Shown here: positions 15,748-24,436 of the stretch, one piece after another
How the letters are laid out: each line of letters begins with the position of its first letter
Position numbering within the stretch: position 1 is the stretch's first letter
From: Gemmatimonadota bacterium
GTDB lineage: Bacteria > JBHIER01 > G020348925
Length of the DNA stretch: 43,637 nucleotides
NCBI GenBank assembly: GCA_020348925.1
Contig: CP070758.1
Coordinates: forward strand, 1,135,139-1,178,775
Direction of reading: 5' to 3'
Position numbers and translations under genes: made by a program
Notes under the pieces: model-generated
Seen by the model: the letters and a program-made list of their open reading frames with translations, nothing else
Database searches by the model: none
Told to the model about the DNA's origin: nothing

Positions 15748-18393
15748 TCAGAGCGAAAACCACCTGTTCAATTTGATCAAAAAAACGTTGTGCGGATGGA
15801 CGGCGAAGAGACCGTCCATGTCCCGCCGGAACTTAAAATCACCCATTGACAGATAATCGGTCCGAGACTGGGACCAGACCACATAGAGCACGGAACCCGG
15901 GCTGTACTCCCAGCGGATAACGAGGTTCGAATTGAAATCGCGGAAATTGAAATCCGGCAGGTCGAAACCGTAGTCGTCCGTACCGTCCCCATCCTCATCG
16001 ATATTGTAGTATTCGTCGTCGGAGTCGTAGTCAATCCGATCATCGGGGTAAAGGTCAAACCGATCCCGGTACGTGTCGGCCATGGGATCCGTTATCCGTT
16101 TGAACTCGGAATATTCTCCGGCGGAGATGAAGGGTGAGCCGTAATACTGGATCGTCAGATTGGGCTTGATGCAGTAATCCAGACGGAAGGTGAAGGACAC
16201 CGTCTTCTGATCGAGACTGCCGAAGATGTATCGCTCCTCAGCTCCCAAAGACTCGGTCGTGACGTACTGCATCTCCGTGTCGTACCACCACATGGAAGGA
16301 CTCAGGGTCAAACGCATGGCATTGCTGGGCCTGTAATAGAGGTTCAGCCAGCTCTCCTTATAATCCGAATACCCTTCACCTGCTATCTGCCGGTACGCTC
16401 CCGTATTAAGATAGTATTTCTTGCGGCTATCCGAAGACAGGCTCATGCTGTACTCCCAGGCTCCGGGCCACTTTGAGGCCGGGCCGCCGCGAAGCTCGGT
16501 ATTGGAGACGACTTCGCCCAAGCGGGTGACACTGGCATGAAGGTAATAGTTGTTTCGAAACGTTATACTGGTGTTCGTGTTGGCCATCGCATAGAGGAAA
16601 TTACCGCCGAAATCCCAATTGAGCCATTGATTCCCATTGACCGATAAACGGTTGAAGATGCTGAAGGGATTTCTGAGATAGTAGCCGACCCAGGTGAACT
16701 GGTTCACCTCATCAGCCCGGCGCATGTAGCCCAGATCATTGATCTCAAAACCCGGCGATCGCCAGGCCACTCCCGTCTGGCCGACGAACTTGTTGTTACT
16801 CGTTCTTTGAAGGCGAATCGAGCCGGCATATCCGCCCAAGGCTGTTCGGGTGGAATCGATGGATCGGTGATCATTATCCGGCCGTTGATAGTACCGGGCC
16901 GACGACATCTGAGCATCCAAAATAGCCTCCGCACTCCCCCGTATCGTGCTGGCCAGAACACTCCCTTCGAGCAGGTAATCCCTGTTATGAAAATAGTGCA
17001 GGTAATCGACACCACCGGCATAAGCCTGACTCCTCATAAAATCGAGATAGTCATCCTCAATTTTACGGTGCACTGCCGTCACCATGGCGCCGATCTGCGT
17101 GTTCCCGGCCCGGAAATCCTGTTTGAGGCGGCCGACGAAATAATTACTCACAGGTTCAACAGTCTCCTCCCGTCGCTGCCCGCTGTTATCGATCTCCGCT
17201 TTCTCCTTCTTGGTGACACTCTCCAACAGACCTATGGATAAACCGCTCCGTGTCTTGCCCGAGAGTTTGAAGGCTCCTAAGATATGGGTATTATCCGGTT
17301 GATCCGAATACTCCTCGTCAGCCAGGTCCGGTCCATAGACAGGACGACGTCCGATGCGGCGTGAGTAGAAGAGTTTATCGCTGGTAAAGTGACCACCCGT
17401 AATGGCCGGGGCCAACCGCAGATCGAGGATGTTGTTGCCTTCGATAAAAAAGGGCCGCTTCTCGCTGAAAAAAGTCTCAAATTCCGAGAGATTTACCTCT
17501 GAAGGGTCGGCCTCCACCTGGCCGAAGTCCGGATTGACGGTGAAGTCCAGGGTCAGGTCGGTCGTGACACCAATTTTCCCGTCCAAGCCCATATCCCCCA
17601 AGGTTCGGCTGCCATCGAGAAAGGGGTTGCCCTCGACCCTCTTGAAGTGTTCCGTTTTTCCCATAGTATAGGGCAGCAGTTCGACGCGCCGGCTCGGTTT
17701 GATGTCCCGGATCCCGCGCAGCTCACCGAATTTACTCACCCACCCCGTAACATCCTTCGGAATGCACTGCCACGTCGAACGTTCTTCCTCACGGAAGATG
17801 CGGCGCTGGACCTGGAGTCCCCAGGTCTGTTCCTTTTCACCGCTGAAGCGAAGCTGGCTCAGGGGAATCTTCATCTCGGCCGTCCAGCCCGCGTGGTCAA
17901 TCTGCGTGGCACCCTCCCAGATGGGATCCCAATTGCCGTCCCAATTGTTACCGTCGAGCGAAATGAATTCGTCACCGCGCGTGCCTGAAAGACTGAGCGT
18001 AAACGAAAAGGCAGTGCGGTTGTCATCATGGCTGTCGATATTCACCTCGACCCAATCTCCGGGGAACCAGTCCCGCCGGGCCAGCATGCTCGTCACGAGC
18101 GCCGGATCGTCGTGCGCCCGGAAGGCGAAATAGAGGGCATCATCGTCGTACAGGACCTTAAATTCCGTCTGTTGTGTCGGCGGCTCGCCGTCGGCCGGAT
18201 CACGCTGAATGAAGTCACCCGACCACTCCACCGCCTCCCAGGCCGGATCATCCAGGCGACCGTCGATAGACGGTGTATTGCCGTTGACCCGCCTCGTCTC
18301 ATACACCCGGGTCTCAATGGCCTCGTCGAACCGGGCAAACGACGAGCTGATCAGACCCAGCAGCACCACAAGAATGAGGGCAAGAGATTTCAT
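15748..18393 (-). CDS. DUF5916 protein: CBM9-like domain plus outer-membrane beta-barrel
   Basis: 881 residues. ATG 18393 follows GGAGGAGGAG with good spacing and opens a signal peptide (MKSLALILVVLLGLISSSFA); the TTG at 18411 is inside the ribosome binding region. Residues 40-210 form a CBM9-like beta-sandwich (PSIDGRLDDPAWEAVEW, DDDALYFAFRAHDDP, GDWVEVNIDSHDD). The signature of the DUF5916 family follows (VNPDFGQVEADPSEVNL and SEKRPFFIEGNNIL, near 285-325). The remaining 500 residues are alternating aromatic strands ending in RWFSL, as expected of a large outer-membrane barrel with a terminal aromatic. A D-rich stretch (DRIDYDSDDEYYNIDEDGD) may bind calcium. The family is common in envelope loci of FCB-group bacteria and Acidobacteria; its substrate is unknown. 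A paralogue is at 32266-34515. It is probably the last gene of the long minus-strand array. Confidence 0.92.
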   Translation of the reverse strand: MKSLALILVVLLGLISSSFARFDEAIETRVYETRRVNGNTPSIDGRLDDPAWEAVEWSGDFIQRDPADGEPPTQQTEFKVLYDDDALYFAFRAHDDPALVTSMLARRDWFPGDWVEVNIDSHDDNRTAFSFTLSLSGTRGDEFISLDGNNWDGNWDPIWEGATQIDHAGWTAEMKIPLSQLRFSGEKEQTWGLQVQRRIFREEERSTWQCIPKDVTGWVSKFGELRGIRDIKPSRRVELLPYTMGKTEHFKRVEGNPFLDGSRTLGDMGLDGKIGVTTDLTLDFTVNPDFGQVEADPSEVNLSEFETFFSEKRPFFIEGNNILDLRLAPAITGGHFTSDKLFYSRRIGRRPVYGPDLADEEYSDQPDNTHILGAFKLSGKTRSGLSIGLLESVTKKEKAEIDNSGQRREETVEPVSNYFVGRLKQDFRAGNTQIGAMVTAVHRKIEDDYLDFMRSQAYAGGVDYLHYFHNRDYLLEGSVLASTIRGSAEAILDAQMSSARYYQRPDNDHRSIDSTRTALGGYAGSIRLQRTSNNKFVGQTGVAWRSPGFEINDLGYMRRADEVNQFTWVGYYLRNPFSIFNRLSVNGNQWLNWDFGGNFLYAMANTNTSITFRNNYYLHASVTRLGEVVSNTELRGGPASKWPGAWEYSMSLSSDSRKKYYLNTGAYRQIAGEGYSDYKESWLNLYYRPSNAMRLTLSPSMWWYDTEMQYVTTESLGAEERYIFGSLDQKTVSFTFRLDYCIKPNLTIQYYGSPFISAGEYSEFKRITDPMADTYRDRFDLYPDDRIDYDSDDEYYNIDEDGDGTDDYGFDLPDFNFRDFNSNLVIRWEYSPGSVLYVVWSQSRTDYLSMGDFKFRRDMDGLFAVHPHNVFLIKLNRWFSL

Positions 18394-18420
18394 GACACGC
18401 TCCTCCTCCAAAAAGTCAAC

Positions 18421-18439
18421 TTTTTCAACTGTTGAAAAA
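18421..18439. promoter_or_regulatory. 9-bp inverted repeat in the leader of the DUF5916 gene
   Basis: TTTTTCAAC and GTTGAAAAA flank a single T, about 28 bp before ATG 18393 and just before the GGAGGAGGAG ribosome binding site. It could be an operator, or a hairpin affecting translation or transcription between the ankyrin-MBL gene and this one. Confidence 0.4.
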
Positions 18440-18498
18440 AACGCGCTGATGCGACGTATGCATTCTCAAAAAAAGTGTTCCTCCTTTCTTTTCGATGC

Positions 18499-20190
18499 TT
18501 AATCAACCTCTCCATTTCGGTAGTGAAATCTATCACCCCTATTCTCTGCGCATACGAACGTCGTGTTTGGAAATTCCTGGGCCGCTTTTTCGGCGTACTG
18601 CTTGTAGATGCTTTCATTGTTCCGGGCATGCATGGGAAACATGACGCGCGGTCGAAGTTTCTCAATCGTAGAGTTACAGATATGTCTAAAGCCGGATTCG
18701 ATGAAGGCAAGGTCGATGACCCCGTATTTTTCTGCGAGAGAGGCGATGTTCCCACTGTCCTTTTCCCGGAAATAATAGTCTCCGCCATGGTAGATGGTCA
18801 CCCCATCCACTTTTACCAGAAAGGCGCTCTCGTTTTCGAGCTCGGAGGCAATCCGTACGATCTCGATCCCGTCAACGGTTCGAATTTCCCTCTCCCCATC
18901 CATGAGCACATACGATCCGTCTTCGAAGGCCCTCCACCCGAAAACATATTGAATCCGATCCAAGTGTGATTCCCAGGTTAAAATAATATCGTCGAAATGA
19001 TCTTCATGGGCGTGGGAAGCAAATACGGTGACATCAAGGCCTTGGATCTCAGGAGGATGAATGCGGCCGTTGGCGAGGACAGGTTCGTCCGGTATTCTGC
19101 CGTATTCATAATAATCAAAAACAAGCAATTTGCTTTGCGTCTTCAAAGCCCAGCCGGAGTGACCCAGATACCAGATGATCACTTCTCCACTGCTCAGATC
19201 ATCCCTTAACAGAGATGCATAGCCGCAGTTCTCCTCTGGCTCACCGGTCGTACCGCCGTTGACCTTGAGAAGATCGGCAATACCGCAATGGCCATATTTC
19301 CCGGCATAATAGAGCGGGGTTCTGCCCGCATCATCTCTCGCGTTCACATCGACTCCTCTTTCGAGAAGACATTCCGTCACATCCTTGTATCCATCGATCG
19401 ATGCCCTGTGCAATGGGGTCATCCCATAATGAAGATCTTTCTCGGATACATCATCCACCTGTGAGAGAAGAAGGGTAACCGCGTCGATATCTCCACTCTC
19501 CACCGCCAATCGAAAAGCCGATCTCCCATCATGCATTCTCAAGTTTACATCCGCATTTTCTGAAAGGAGCAGCTCGACGGCCTTCACGTTTCCGCTCCCG
19601 GCAGCAAGGTGCAGGGGTGTCGCACCCCCTCTGTCATCCTGGACATTGAGGGCCGCACCCTTTTGAATCAACATCCGTGCCGTGTCTGTGTGTCCTGAAC
19701 GGACGGCCATGTGCAGGGGTGTCCTGCCACGAAACTGATTGGCATTGACGTCGACGCCCTTTTGGATGAGGATCTTCACGATTTCCGAGTGGCCCTGCGC
19801 CGCCGCCGAATGCAACGGCGTAACACCTCTTGGCGTTGCATCTTTTTTGACCAAGGCTCCCTCTTCAATGAGAAGGTTGACGATATCGATAAGTCCCCAA
19901 TATGATGCATAATTCAAAAGACTCGCCCCGTGAATATCCTTGGCATTGACATCCGCACCTTGTTCGATACAAAATCTTGCCACATCACCCCGGTTTCCCC
20001 GGATGGCACAATGCAGCGGGTATCTCCCTTCGGCGCCGGAGTTGTCATGCAACAAACTCGGATCTTCGCTCAACAGGGCCTTGACCGTTTCGAGATCTCC
20101 CCGCTCCGCCGCCTCGTGAATTTCGTGAGAGAATAACGCGGTTGTCAGAACACCCACAAGAAAACAGGCGGTTATTGTTCCTCTGATCAC
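18499..20190 (-). CDS. Exported ankyrin-repeat protein fused to an UlaG-like metallo-beta-lactamase-fold hydrolase
   Basis: 563 residues from a GTG at 20190, with AAGAGGAG 4 nt upstream. The signal peptide (MIRGTITACFLVGVLTTALFS) precedes about nine ankyrin repeats (about 22-325), many with TPLHxAA and GADVNA motifs. The C-terminal 230 residues form a metallo-beta-lactamase fold of the UlaG/metal-dependent hydrolase type: VIIWYLGHSGWALK, the metal motif SHAHEDHF (near 392-399), VTIYHGGDYYF (second His/Asp set) and MFPMHARN (terminal His). The likely chemistry is hydrolysis of a lactone, phosphodiester or similar bond on a ligand docked through the ankyrin stack, in the periplasm. It follows the PD40 propeller gene by 22 bp. 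Ankyrin-MBL fusion is unusual. A parallel ankyrin fusion to a serine hydrolase lies at 37464-39155. Confidence 0.9.
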   Translation of the reverse strand: MIRGTITACFLVGVLTTALFSHEIHEAAERGDLETVKALLSEDPSLLHDNSGAEGRYPLHCAIRGNRGDVARFCIEQGADVNAKDIHGASLLNYASYWGLIDIVNLLIEEGALVKKDATPRGVTPLHSAAAQGHSEIVKILIQKGVDVNANQFRGRTPLHMAVRSGHTDTARMLIQKGAALNVQDDRGGATPLHLAAGSGNVKAVELLLSENADVNLRMHDGRSAFRLAVESGDIDAVTLLLSQVDDVSEKDLHYGMTPLHRASIDGYKDVTECLLERGVDVNARDDAGRTPLYYAGKYGHCGIADLLKVNGGTTGEPEENCGYASLLRDDLSSGEVIIWYLGHSGWALKTQSKLLVFDYYEYGRIPDEPVLANGRIHPPEIQGLDVTVFASHAHEDHFDDIILTWESHLDRIQYVFGWRAFEDGSYVLMDGEREIRTVDGIEIVRIASELENESAFLVKVDGVTIYHGGDYYFREKDSGNIASLAEKYGVIDLAFIESGFRHICNSTIEKLRPRVMFPMHARNNESIYKQYAEKAAQEFPNTTFVCAENRGDRFHYRNGEVD

Positions 20191-20212
20191 AGTTCTCCTC
20201 TTGGCTTCGGTA

Positions 20213-21142
20213 TTACTGATCCGGTCTCAGTTCTTCGAGAATCTTCGAACCGACCCAGTAGAGATCCGTCGTATCATCAACCTCTGCCTCGAAGAACAGG
20301 TATTTCTTATCGTGGGACAGGCTCGGAAACCGGGATTCTTTGAACATGTCATAGATCTCCCCCATATTCTGCGCCTCCGTCCACGTGCCGTCTTCCGTGC
20401 GAAAGCTGACAAAGATACTCACGCCCCGGGGCTTTTCGACATACCTGGTAAAAAGGAGCCAACTCTCGTCGGGTGCGATACAGGGGCTGTATTCGGAATG
20501 TTCGGTATTGATCCCCTCTCCGAGATGATCCACAGCCCTGTACTTTCCATCGACGAGGGACGATCGATATATGTCACCCTTACCTTTGCCCCCCTCTCGT
20601 CTTGACGTGAAGTAGAGTGTCCCGCTCTCTGAAAATGAAACCCCTGTTCCCGGATTGACCGGGGGACTCATTTTCTGGGGCTCACCCCAACCGTTATGAA
20701 ATTTTTGTACAAACCACAGGTTGACCTCGTCAAATCCCTCTTTCGGCCGCCCCGAGTGAAAATAGAGTCTTTTCCCATCGTGGGAAAAAGCCGGACTATC
20801 GTCCCAAAACTTCCCGGAAAACGGAACGACTCGGGGTTCTGTCCAGCGTTTGTCCACGTATTGAGAAACCATTATTGTCGCTTTCCTTTTCGTCCATTCG
20901 TGTCGGGTGAAATAGAATTCGTTTCCATCAGGCGAGAAGGCAACGCTGCCGTGTTCCTTATGAGTAGAGACGACGCCCGGGGCGAATATTTCGGGCGTTG
21001 TTCCGGGATGTCTTTGGCCTAAATATTTATTTCGCAGAACAGGAAATTGATCTGTCTCCTCGGATGTTTTGTCCGAACAGGAGAGAAAAGAAAATACGAG
21101 GACAAAGGACAAAAGGACTGTGGCACGTTCTGTTGACATCAT
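20213..21142 (-). CDS. PD40/TolB-like beta-propeller lipoprotein, paralogue 1
   Basis: 309 residues. ATG 21142 with GAGGA 7 nt upstream gives a lipoprotein signal (MMSTERATVLLSFVLVFSFLSC, lipobox FLSC); the frame stays open further upstream but without signal character. Just after the lipid-anchored Cys comes the family motif FPVLRNKYLGQRHPG...IFAPGVVST, followed by propeller blades with SPDGNEFYFTR, FSHDGKRLYF, FSESGTLYFTS, IAPDESWLLFT and LSHDKKYLFF. The C-terminus (DLYWVGSKILEELRP) matches the end motif of the four other paralogues at 24437, 27274, 28296 and 34547. Probably a periplasmic binding or scaffolding propeller. The ankyrin-MBL gene follows 22 bp downstream, suggesting paired function. 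Confidence 0.9.
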   Translation of the reverse strand: MMSTERATVLLSFVLVFSFLSCSDKTSEETDQFPVLRNKYLGQRHPGTTPEIFAPGVVSTHKEHGSVAFSPDGNEFYFTRHEWTKRKATIMVSQYVDKRWTEPRVVPFSGKFWDDSPAFSHDGKRLYFHSGRPKEGFDEVNLWFVQKFHNGWGEPQKMSPPVNPGTGVSFSESGTLYFTSRREGGKGKGDIYRSSLVDGKYRAVDHLGEGINTEHSEYSPCIAPDESWLLFTRYVEKPRGVSIFVSFRTEDGTWTEAQNMGEIYDMFKESRFPSLSHDKKYLFFEAEVDDTTDLYWVGSKILEELRPDQ

Positions 21143-21251
21143 AATTGAATCCTCATGCATTGGAAAACACTTGATGAAACTTGAAAACACAGCCCATCCA
21201 ACAGGCCGTATTAAATGAGCAAACAAATACCTCGACTCGGAAGATCTTTCA

Positions 21252-23144
21252 TCACCACTCCATTTGAATTTTGTACGTCATGAGCCTGTTGTCGTACATC
21301 GTGGGAATGATGAGCATATTTTCATCACGTATAAATTCAAGATCCGCACAATACTGTTTTGGGCCGGTAATATTGAGCAGTTCCATCTTTTGGCCGTCCA
21401 ACGAGACGAGGAAGACCCTGCCATTGAAGTCCGAAATGACATATTTCCCACTCGCATACATCTTCACTCCATCCATGACGGAACCGTTTCCCAAACTCAC
21501 CACGGTTCGAATGCTTTTGTCTGACAGGTCAACCGCCTTCAGGCAGCCATCACCCGTATTGCCCACGAGCAACACATTATTATCGATGCACAGACCGTTT
21601 GGGCTCTGAATTTCATCGTGCTGCAGCCAGAGTTCGAATTCGCCCCCTGCAAATTTGTAGATGACATTCTTCTGCACATCCGAGATGTACGCGTTCCCCG
21701 AATCATCGAATGCCACATCGTTTATGAATACGGGTTCAGGAACCGCATAGCGATGTACGATATGCCCCCTATCGATATCGATCTCAACCAGATTGCCTCT
21801 TTCGACCGCGTACAGTTTATCCTCATACAGACACAATCCTGTGGGACGGTCCAAGCCTGTGATCCATCGCAAGTCTTTCATTTCCCCACTCAAAGTGACC
21901 TTGGAAAGAAACTCGTCCCCATCATTGAAGTAGTTTGAAACATAAAGCACATCCCTTTTCTCGTCATATACGGCCGACTCCGGATACTTCAGCCCTTTTT
22001 TATACTCCCACAAGCTCGTGATCCCCTCGTGTTGGAAAATGGCATCCGCATCCCGAAACATGAAGCCCCATCCCCCGAACGACTCCCAAATCATAAGAAG
22101 CAGCTCATTGTCGCCCTTTCTGAGAGGCAGGTACACACCGTCGTTCAATCCTACGATTCCCAAAAATGATGGGTCTCTGGATGTATAGGCACTGTTCCCG
22201 GAAAATATGAGCTTTTTGTTAAGAAAAATAACAATAACATCACTGTATCCGAACTGATACTCCCGAATTTCATCTTTGTCGGAATGAATAGTCGTTCTTG
22301 CCCAGACGCAATCGGGTGCCCTGCCACTTCTTCCAACATAACGAGCGACATTAACCAGACCCGAAGGCTCGCATCGTACTCTCTGCCAGGTTAGATCCCT
22401 GAAACCTTGATCCTCCGGCGGACGTTCGAGATCAACTTCACTGGCCTTGAACCCTTGAGAAAGCTCCCATTCCGTGATCATACCCAAAGGCGTATGTTCC
22501 TCAAGTGGTGGATCAAAATGGAGCTCGTTGTCGATGGTGTACTTAAAATTGGAGAAATATGCATTACCGCCTCTCTGACCCATCAGACCGAGTGTGCCTT
22601 TGCTCGCTCCATGTTTGAGACGTGATATGACGAGCGAAGGTTGTTCTGCATTATCAAGAAATATCCGGGCCTGCGTTCCGGAGATCTCCATCTTCACGTG
22701 AACCCATTGTTGCGCAGGTAAGTCTGCATTCGCCGTATACCCATCCCCGTTGTATAACTGCCAGCATTCGACGCCATTGAAAACCGGCATGTACTGAAGC
22801 GCATCCGGATAGAGAGAGGCTCGGTGAGGACGAATATAGAACCGCTCATAATTCCCCGGTGATTGCATTCGAAAAATGATGCCGGGATATCCACGAACCT
22901 TATTGTCTTTTACGGCAATATCGACCTCGATGACACCGTTTTCGAAGACCACATCTTTTAAAACGACATATCCCGACAGACACGTTCTGTCCAGATATTC
23001 CACGATCTCACCGTTCTTCAAATCCCAACGATCGGACCCGAAATCGACGATGTCATTCTGCGATGAGACACTCAATATGAACGTCAATAGAGAGAGGACA
23101 GACAAGACAATCGTCTTCACAGGAATCGGCCTTTTGACGCTCAT
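21252..23144 (-). CDS. Exported LamG/DUF1080-like lectin plus SMP-30/NHL beta-propeller protein
   Basis: 630 residues. ATG 23144 with AGGAG 6 nt upstream precedes a signal peptide (VKTIVLSVLSLLTFILSVSSQ). Residues 40-205 form a concanavalin A/LamG-like sandwich resembling DUF1080 (GVIEVDIAVKDNKVRGYPGIIFRMQ, WVHVKMEISGTQARIFLDN, LGLMGQRGGNAYFSNFKY). A middle beta-domain (about 215-365) resembles a galactose-binding or sandwich module. Residues 380-630 are a six-bladed SMP-30/gluconolactonase or NHL-like propeller (YPESAVYDEKRDVLYVSNY, DRPTGLCLYEDKLYAVE, INDVAFDDSGNAYISD, SPNGLCIDNNVLLVGN). The combination suggests carbohydrate binding with either sugar-lactone hydrolysis or pure binding; catalytic metal ligands are not certain by eye. 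It lies between an acyl-CoA dehydrogenase gene and PD40 paralogue 1. Confidence 0.82.
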   Translation of the reverse strand: MSVKRPIPVKTIVLSVLSLLTFILSVSSQNDIVDFGSDRWDLKNGEIVEYLDRTCLSGYVVLKDVVFENGVIEVDIAVKDNKVRGYPGIIFRMQSPGNYERFYIRPHRASLYPDALQYMPVFNGVECWQLYNGDGYTANADLPAQQWVHVKMEISGTQARIFLDNAEQPSLVISRLKHGASKGTLGLMGQRGGNAYFSNFKYTIDNELHFDPPLEEHTPLGMITEWELSQGFKASEVDLERPPEDQGFRDLTWQRVRCEPSGLVNVARYVGRSGRAPDCVWARTTIHSDKDEIREYQFGYSDVIVIFLNKKLIFSGNSAYTSRDPSFLGIVGLNDGVYLPLRKGDNELLLMIWESFGGWGFMFRDADAIFQHEGITSLWEYKKGLKYPESAVYDEKRDVLYVSNYFNDGDEFLSKVTLSGEMKDLRWITGLDRPTGLCLYEDKLYAVERGNLVEIDIDRGHIVHRYAVPEPVFINDVAFDDSGNAYISDVQKNVIYKFAGGEFELWLQHDEIQSPNGLCIDNNVLLVGNTGDGCLKAVDLSDKSIRTVVSLGNGSVMDGVKMYASGKYVISDFNGRVFLVSLDGQKMELLNITGPKQYCADLEFIRDENMLIIPTMYDNRLMTYKIQMEW

Positions 23145-23213
23145 AGTATTCTCCTTTCCTATACCTCTAAAATCATTATACGGACACATGTTTCAAATTT
23201 CACGTATCAACAC

Positions 23214-24419
23214 TTAATACGATCGGGGCAGCTTCAGAACATATTCGGCGATTTGATTGAGAATCAAGGCATCACTGATCGGTGCCGTTTTGAGGAGACG
23301 GGCGGCCTCCCACAGATGGATAATGCCCTTCTCTTCGTCAAAACCTTTACCTCCAAAGGTATTGATCGCAGCATCTACCGCTTGAACAGCCAATCCGGCA
23401 GCAAGATATTTGGCTGCATTGGCGGATGATGCCACATCATTCGGATCCACATCAGTATCAAAACACCACGCCGACCGATGGATCATCAGGCGGACCGCTT
23501 CCTGCCGGATGGCAAGGTCGGCCAAGGGGTGTTGAATAGACTGGTATGTTCCAATGGGTGTCTCCTGGAAAACCTTGCGGTTTCTGGCATGTTCGCAGGC
23601 GAGATCCAGACAGTAGCGGCTCATTCCCAGACCCATGGCGGCGGCCAGCGTGCGCTCCGGGTTGAACATCCGGAACATCACTCTGGCACCATGATCCTCA
23701 TCACCAAGAATGTGTCCGATCGGAACGGACACGTCCTTCAACTTCAGAGAAAATTGGGTGAGCACGCCTTCGCCGTGTGAAGGCAGCGGGGTCCGTTCAA
23801 TCCCTTCGGACTGAGGATCAACAAGCAGCACCGAGATGCCGGCCGTCTTCGATAATCCCCGGCGATCGCACTCCTCGCGCGTCATTGTCCGGGCTATAAC
23901 CAGGATAGAGTCAGCAACATCGATCCCCGATATATAAATCTTCGAACCATTGACGATGAAACGATCACGAGATCTTTCGGCATATGTTTTCACGTTGAAT
24001 ACGTTGAAACCGGCCTCAGTTTCGGTCGAGGCTATGGCAAATTTCAGCTCGCCTCTGGCCAGGGGCGGCAGGATATCGCGCTTCACCGTCTCCGCCCCAA
24101 ATCGGGCAATTCCTGCCGCGGCCATGCTGTTCAATACAGGACCGAAACTCTGCAATCCTTGTGCGGCCAGCTCCTCCATGATTACAGTTGACGTAAGAAG
24201 GCCTCTGTTTGTGCCTCCGTACTCTTCCGGTATAAGACAGCCAAAAAAGCCGACATTTGCTAAAGCGGCCTGTATCTCTTCAAAAGCAGCTTTTGGAATT
24301 TCATTGGCCCGTAACGAAGCGTACCGATGGCGTATGTCCGCAAATGCTTCGCTAACTCTTTGCTTGAGGTTCACCAGGTCCTTGTTTTGAAATACATCAA
24401 ATACCATTGTCTTCTTCAC
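23214..24419 (-). CDS. Acyl-CoA dehydrogenase family protein
   Basis: 401 residues; start GTG 24419 with AGGTG 5 nt upstream (ATG 24407 is the alternative). The order is that of the family: N-terminal helices with GFFGCLIPEEYGGT (58-70), the beta-domain with the FAIASTETEAGFN substrate/FAD loop (127-139) and RFIVNGSKIYISG (153-165), then the C-terminal helices with NRKVFQETPIGTYQSIQHPLADL and INTFGGKGFDEEKG. The oxidised product would be an enoyl-CoA, with electrons passed to ETF. The usual MCAD-type Glu site near the end of the protein appears to be Ile (SDALILNQIAE), but Glu255 in FNPERT aligns with the catalytic Glu position of isovaleryl-CoA and long-chain dehydrogenases. It is cytosolic and oddly placed, alone among genes for exported proteins. 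Confidence 0.95.
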   Translation of the reverse strand: MKKTMVFDVFQNKDLVNLKQRVSEAFADIRHRYASLRANEIPKAAFEEIQAALANVGFFGCLIPEEYGGTNRGLLTSTVIMEELAAQGLQSFGPVLNSMAAAGIARFGAETVKRDILPPLARGELKFAIASTETEAGFNVFNVKTYAERSRDRFIVNGSKIYISGIDVADSILVIARTMTREECDRRGLSKTAGISVLLVDPQSEGIERTPLPSHGEGVLTQFSLKLKDVSVPIGHILGDEDHGARVMFRMFNPERTLAAAMGLGMSRYCLDLACEHARNRKVFQETPIGTYQSIQHPLADLAIRQEAVRLMIHRSAWCFDTDVDPNDVASSANAAKYLAAGLAVQAVDAAINTFGGKGFDEEKGIIHLWEAARLLKTAPISDALILNQIAEYVLKLPRSY

Positions 24420-24436
24420 TCTTTCACCTGTTTTTT

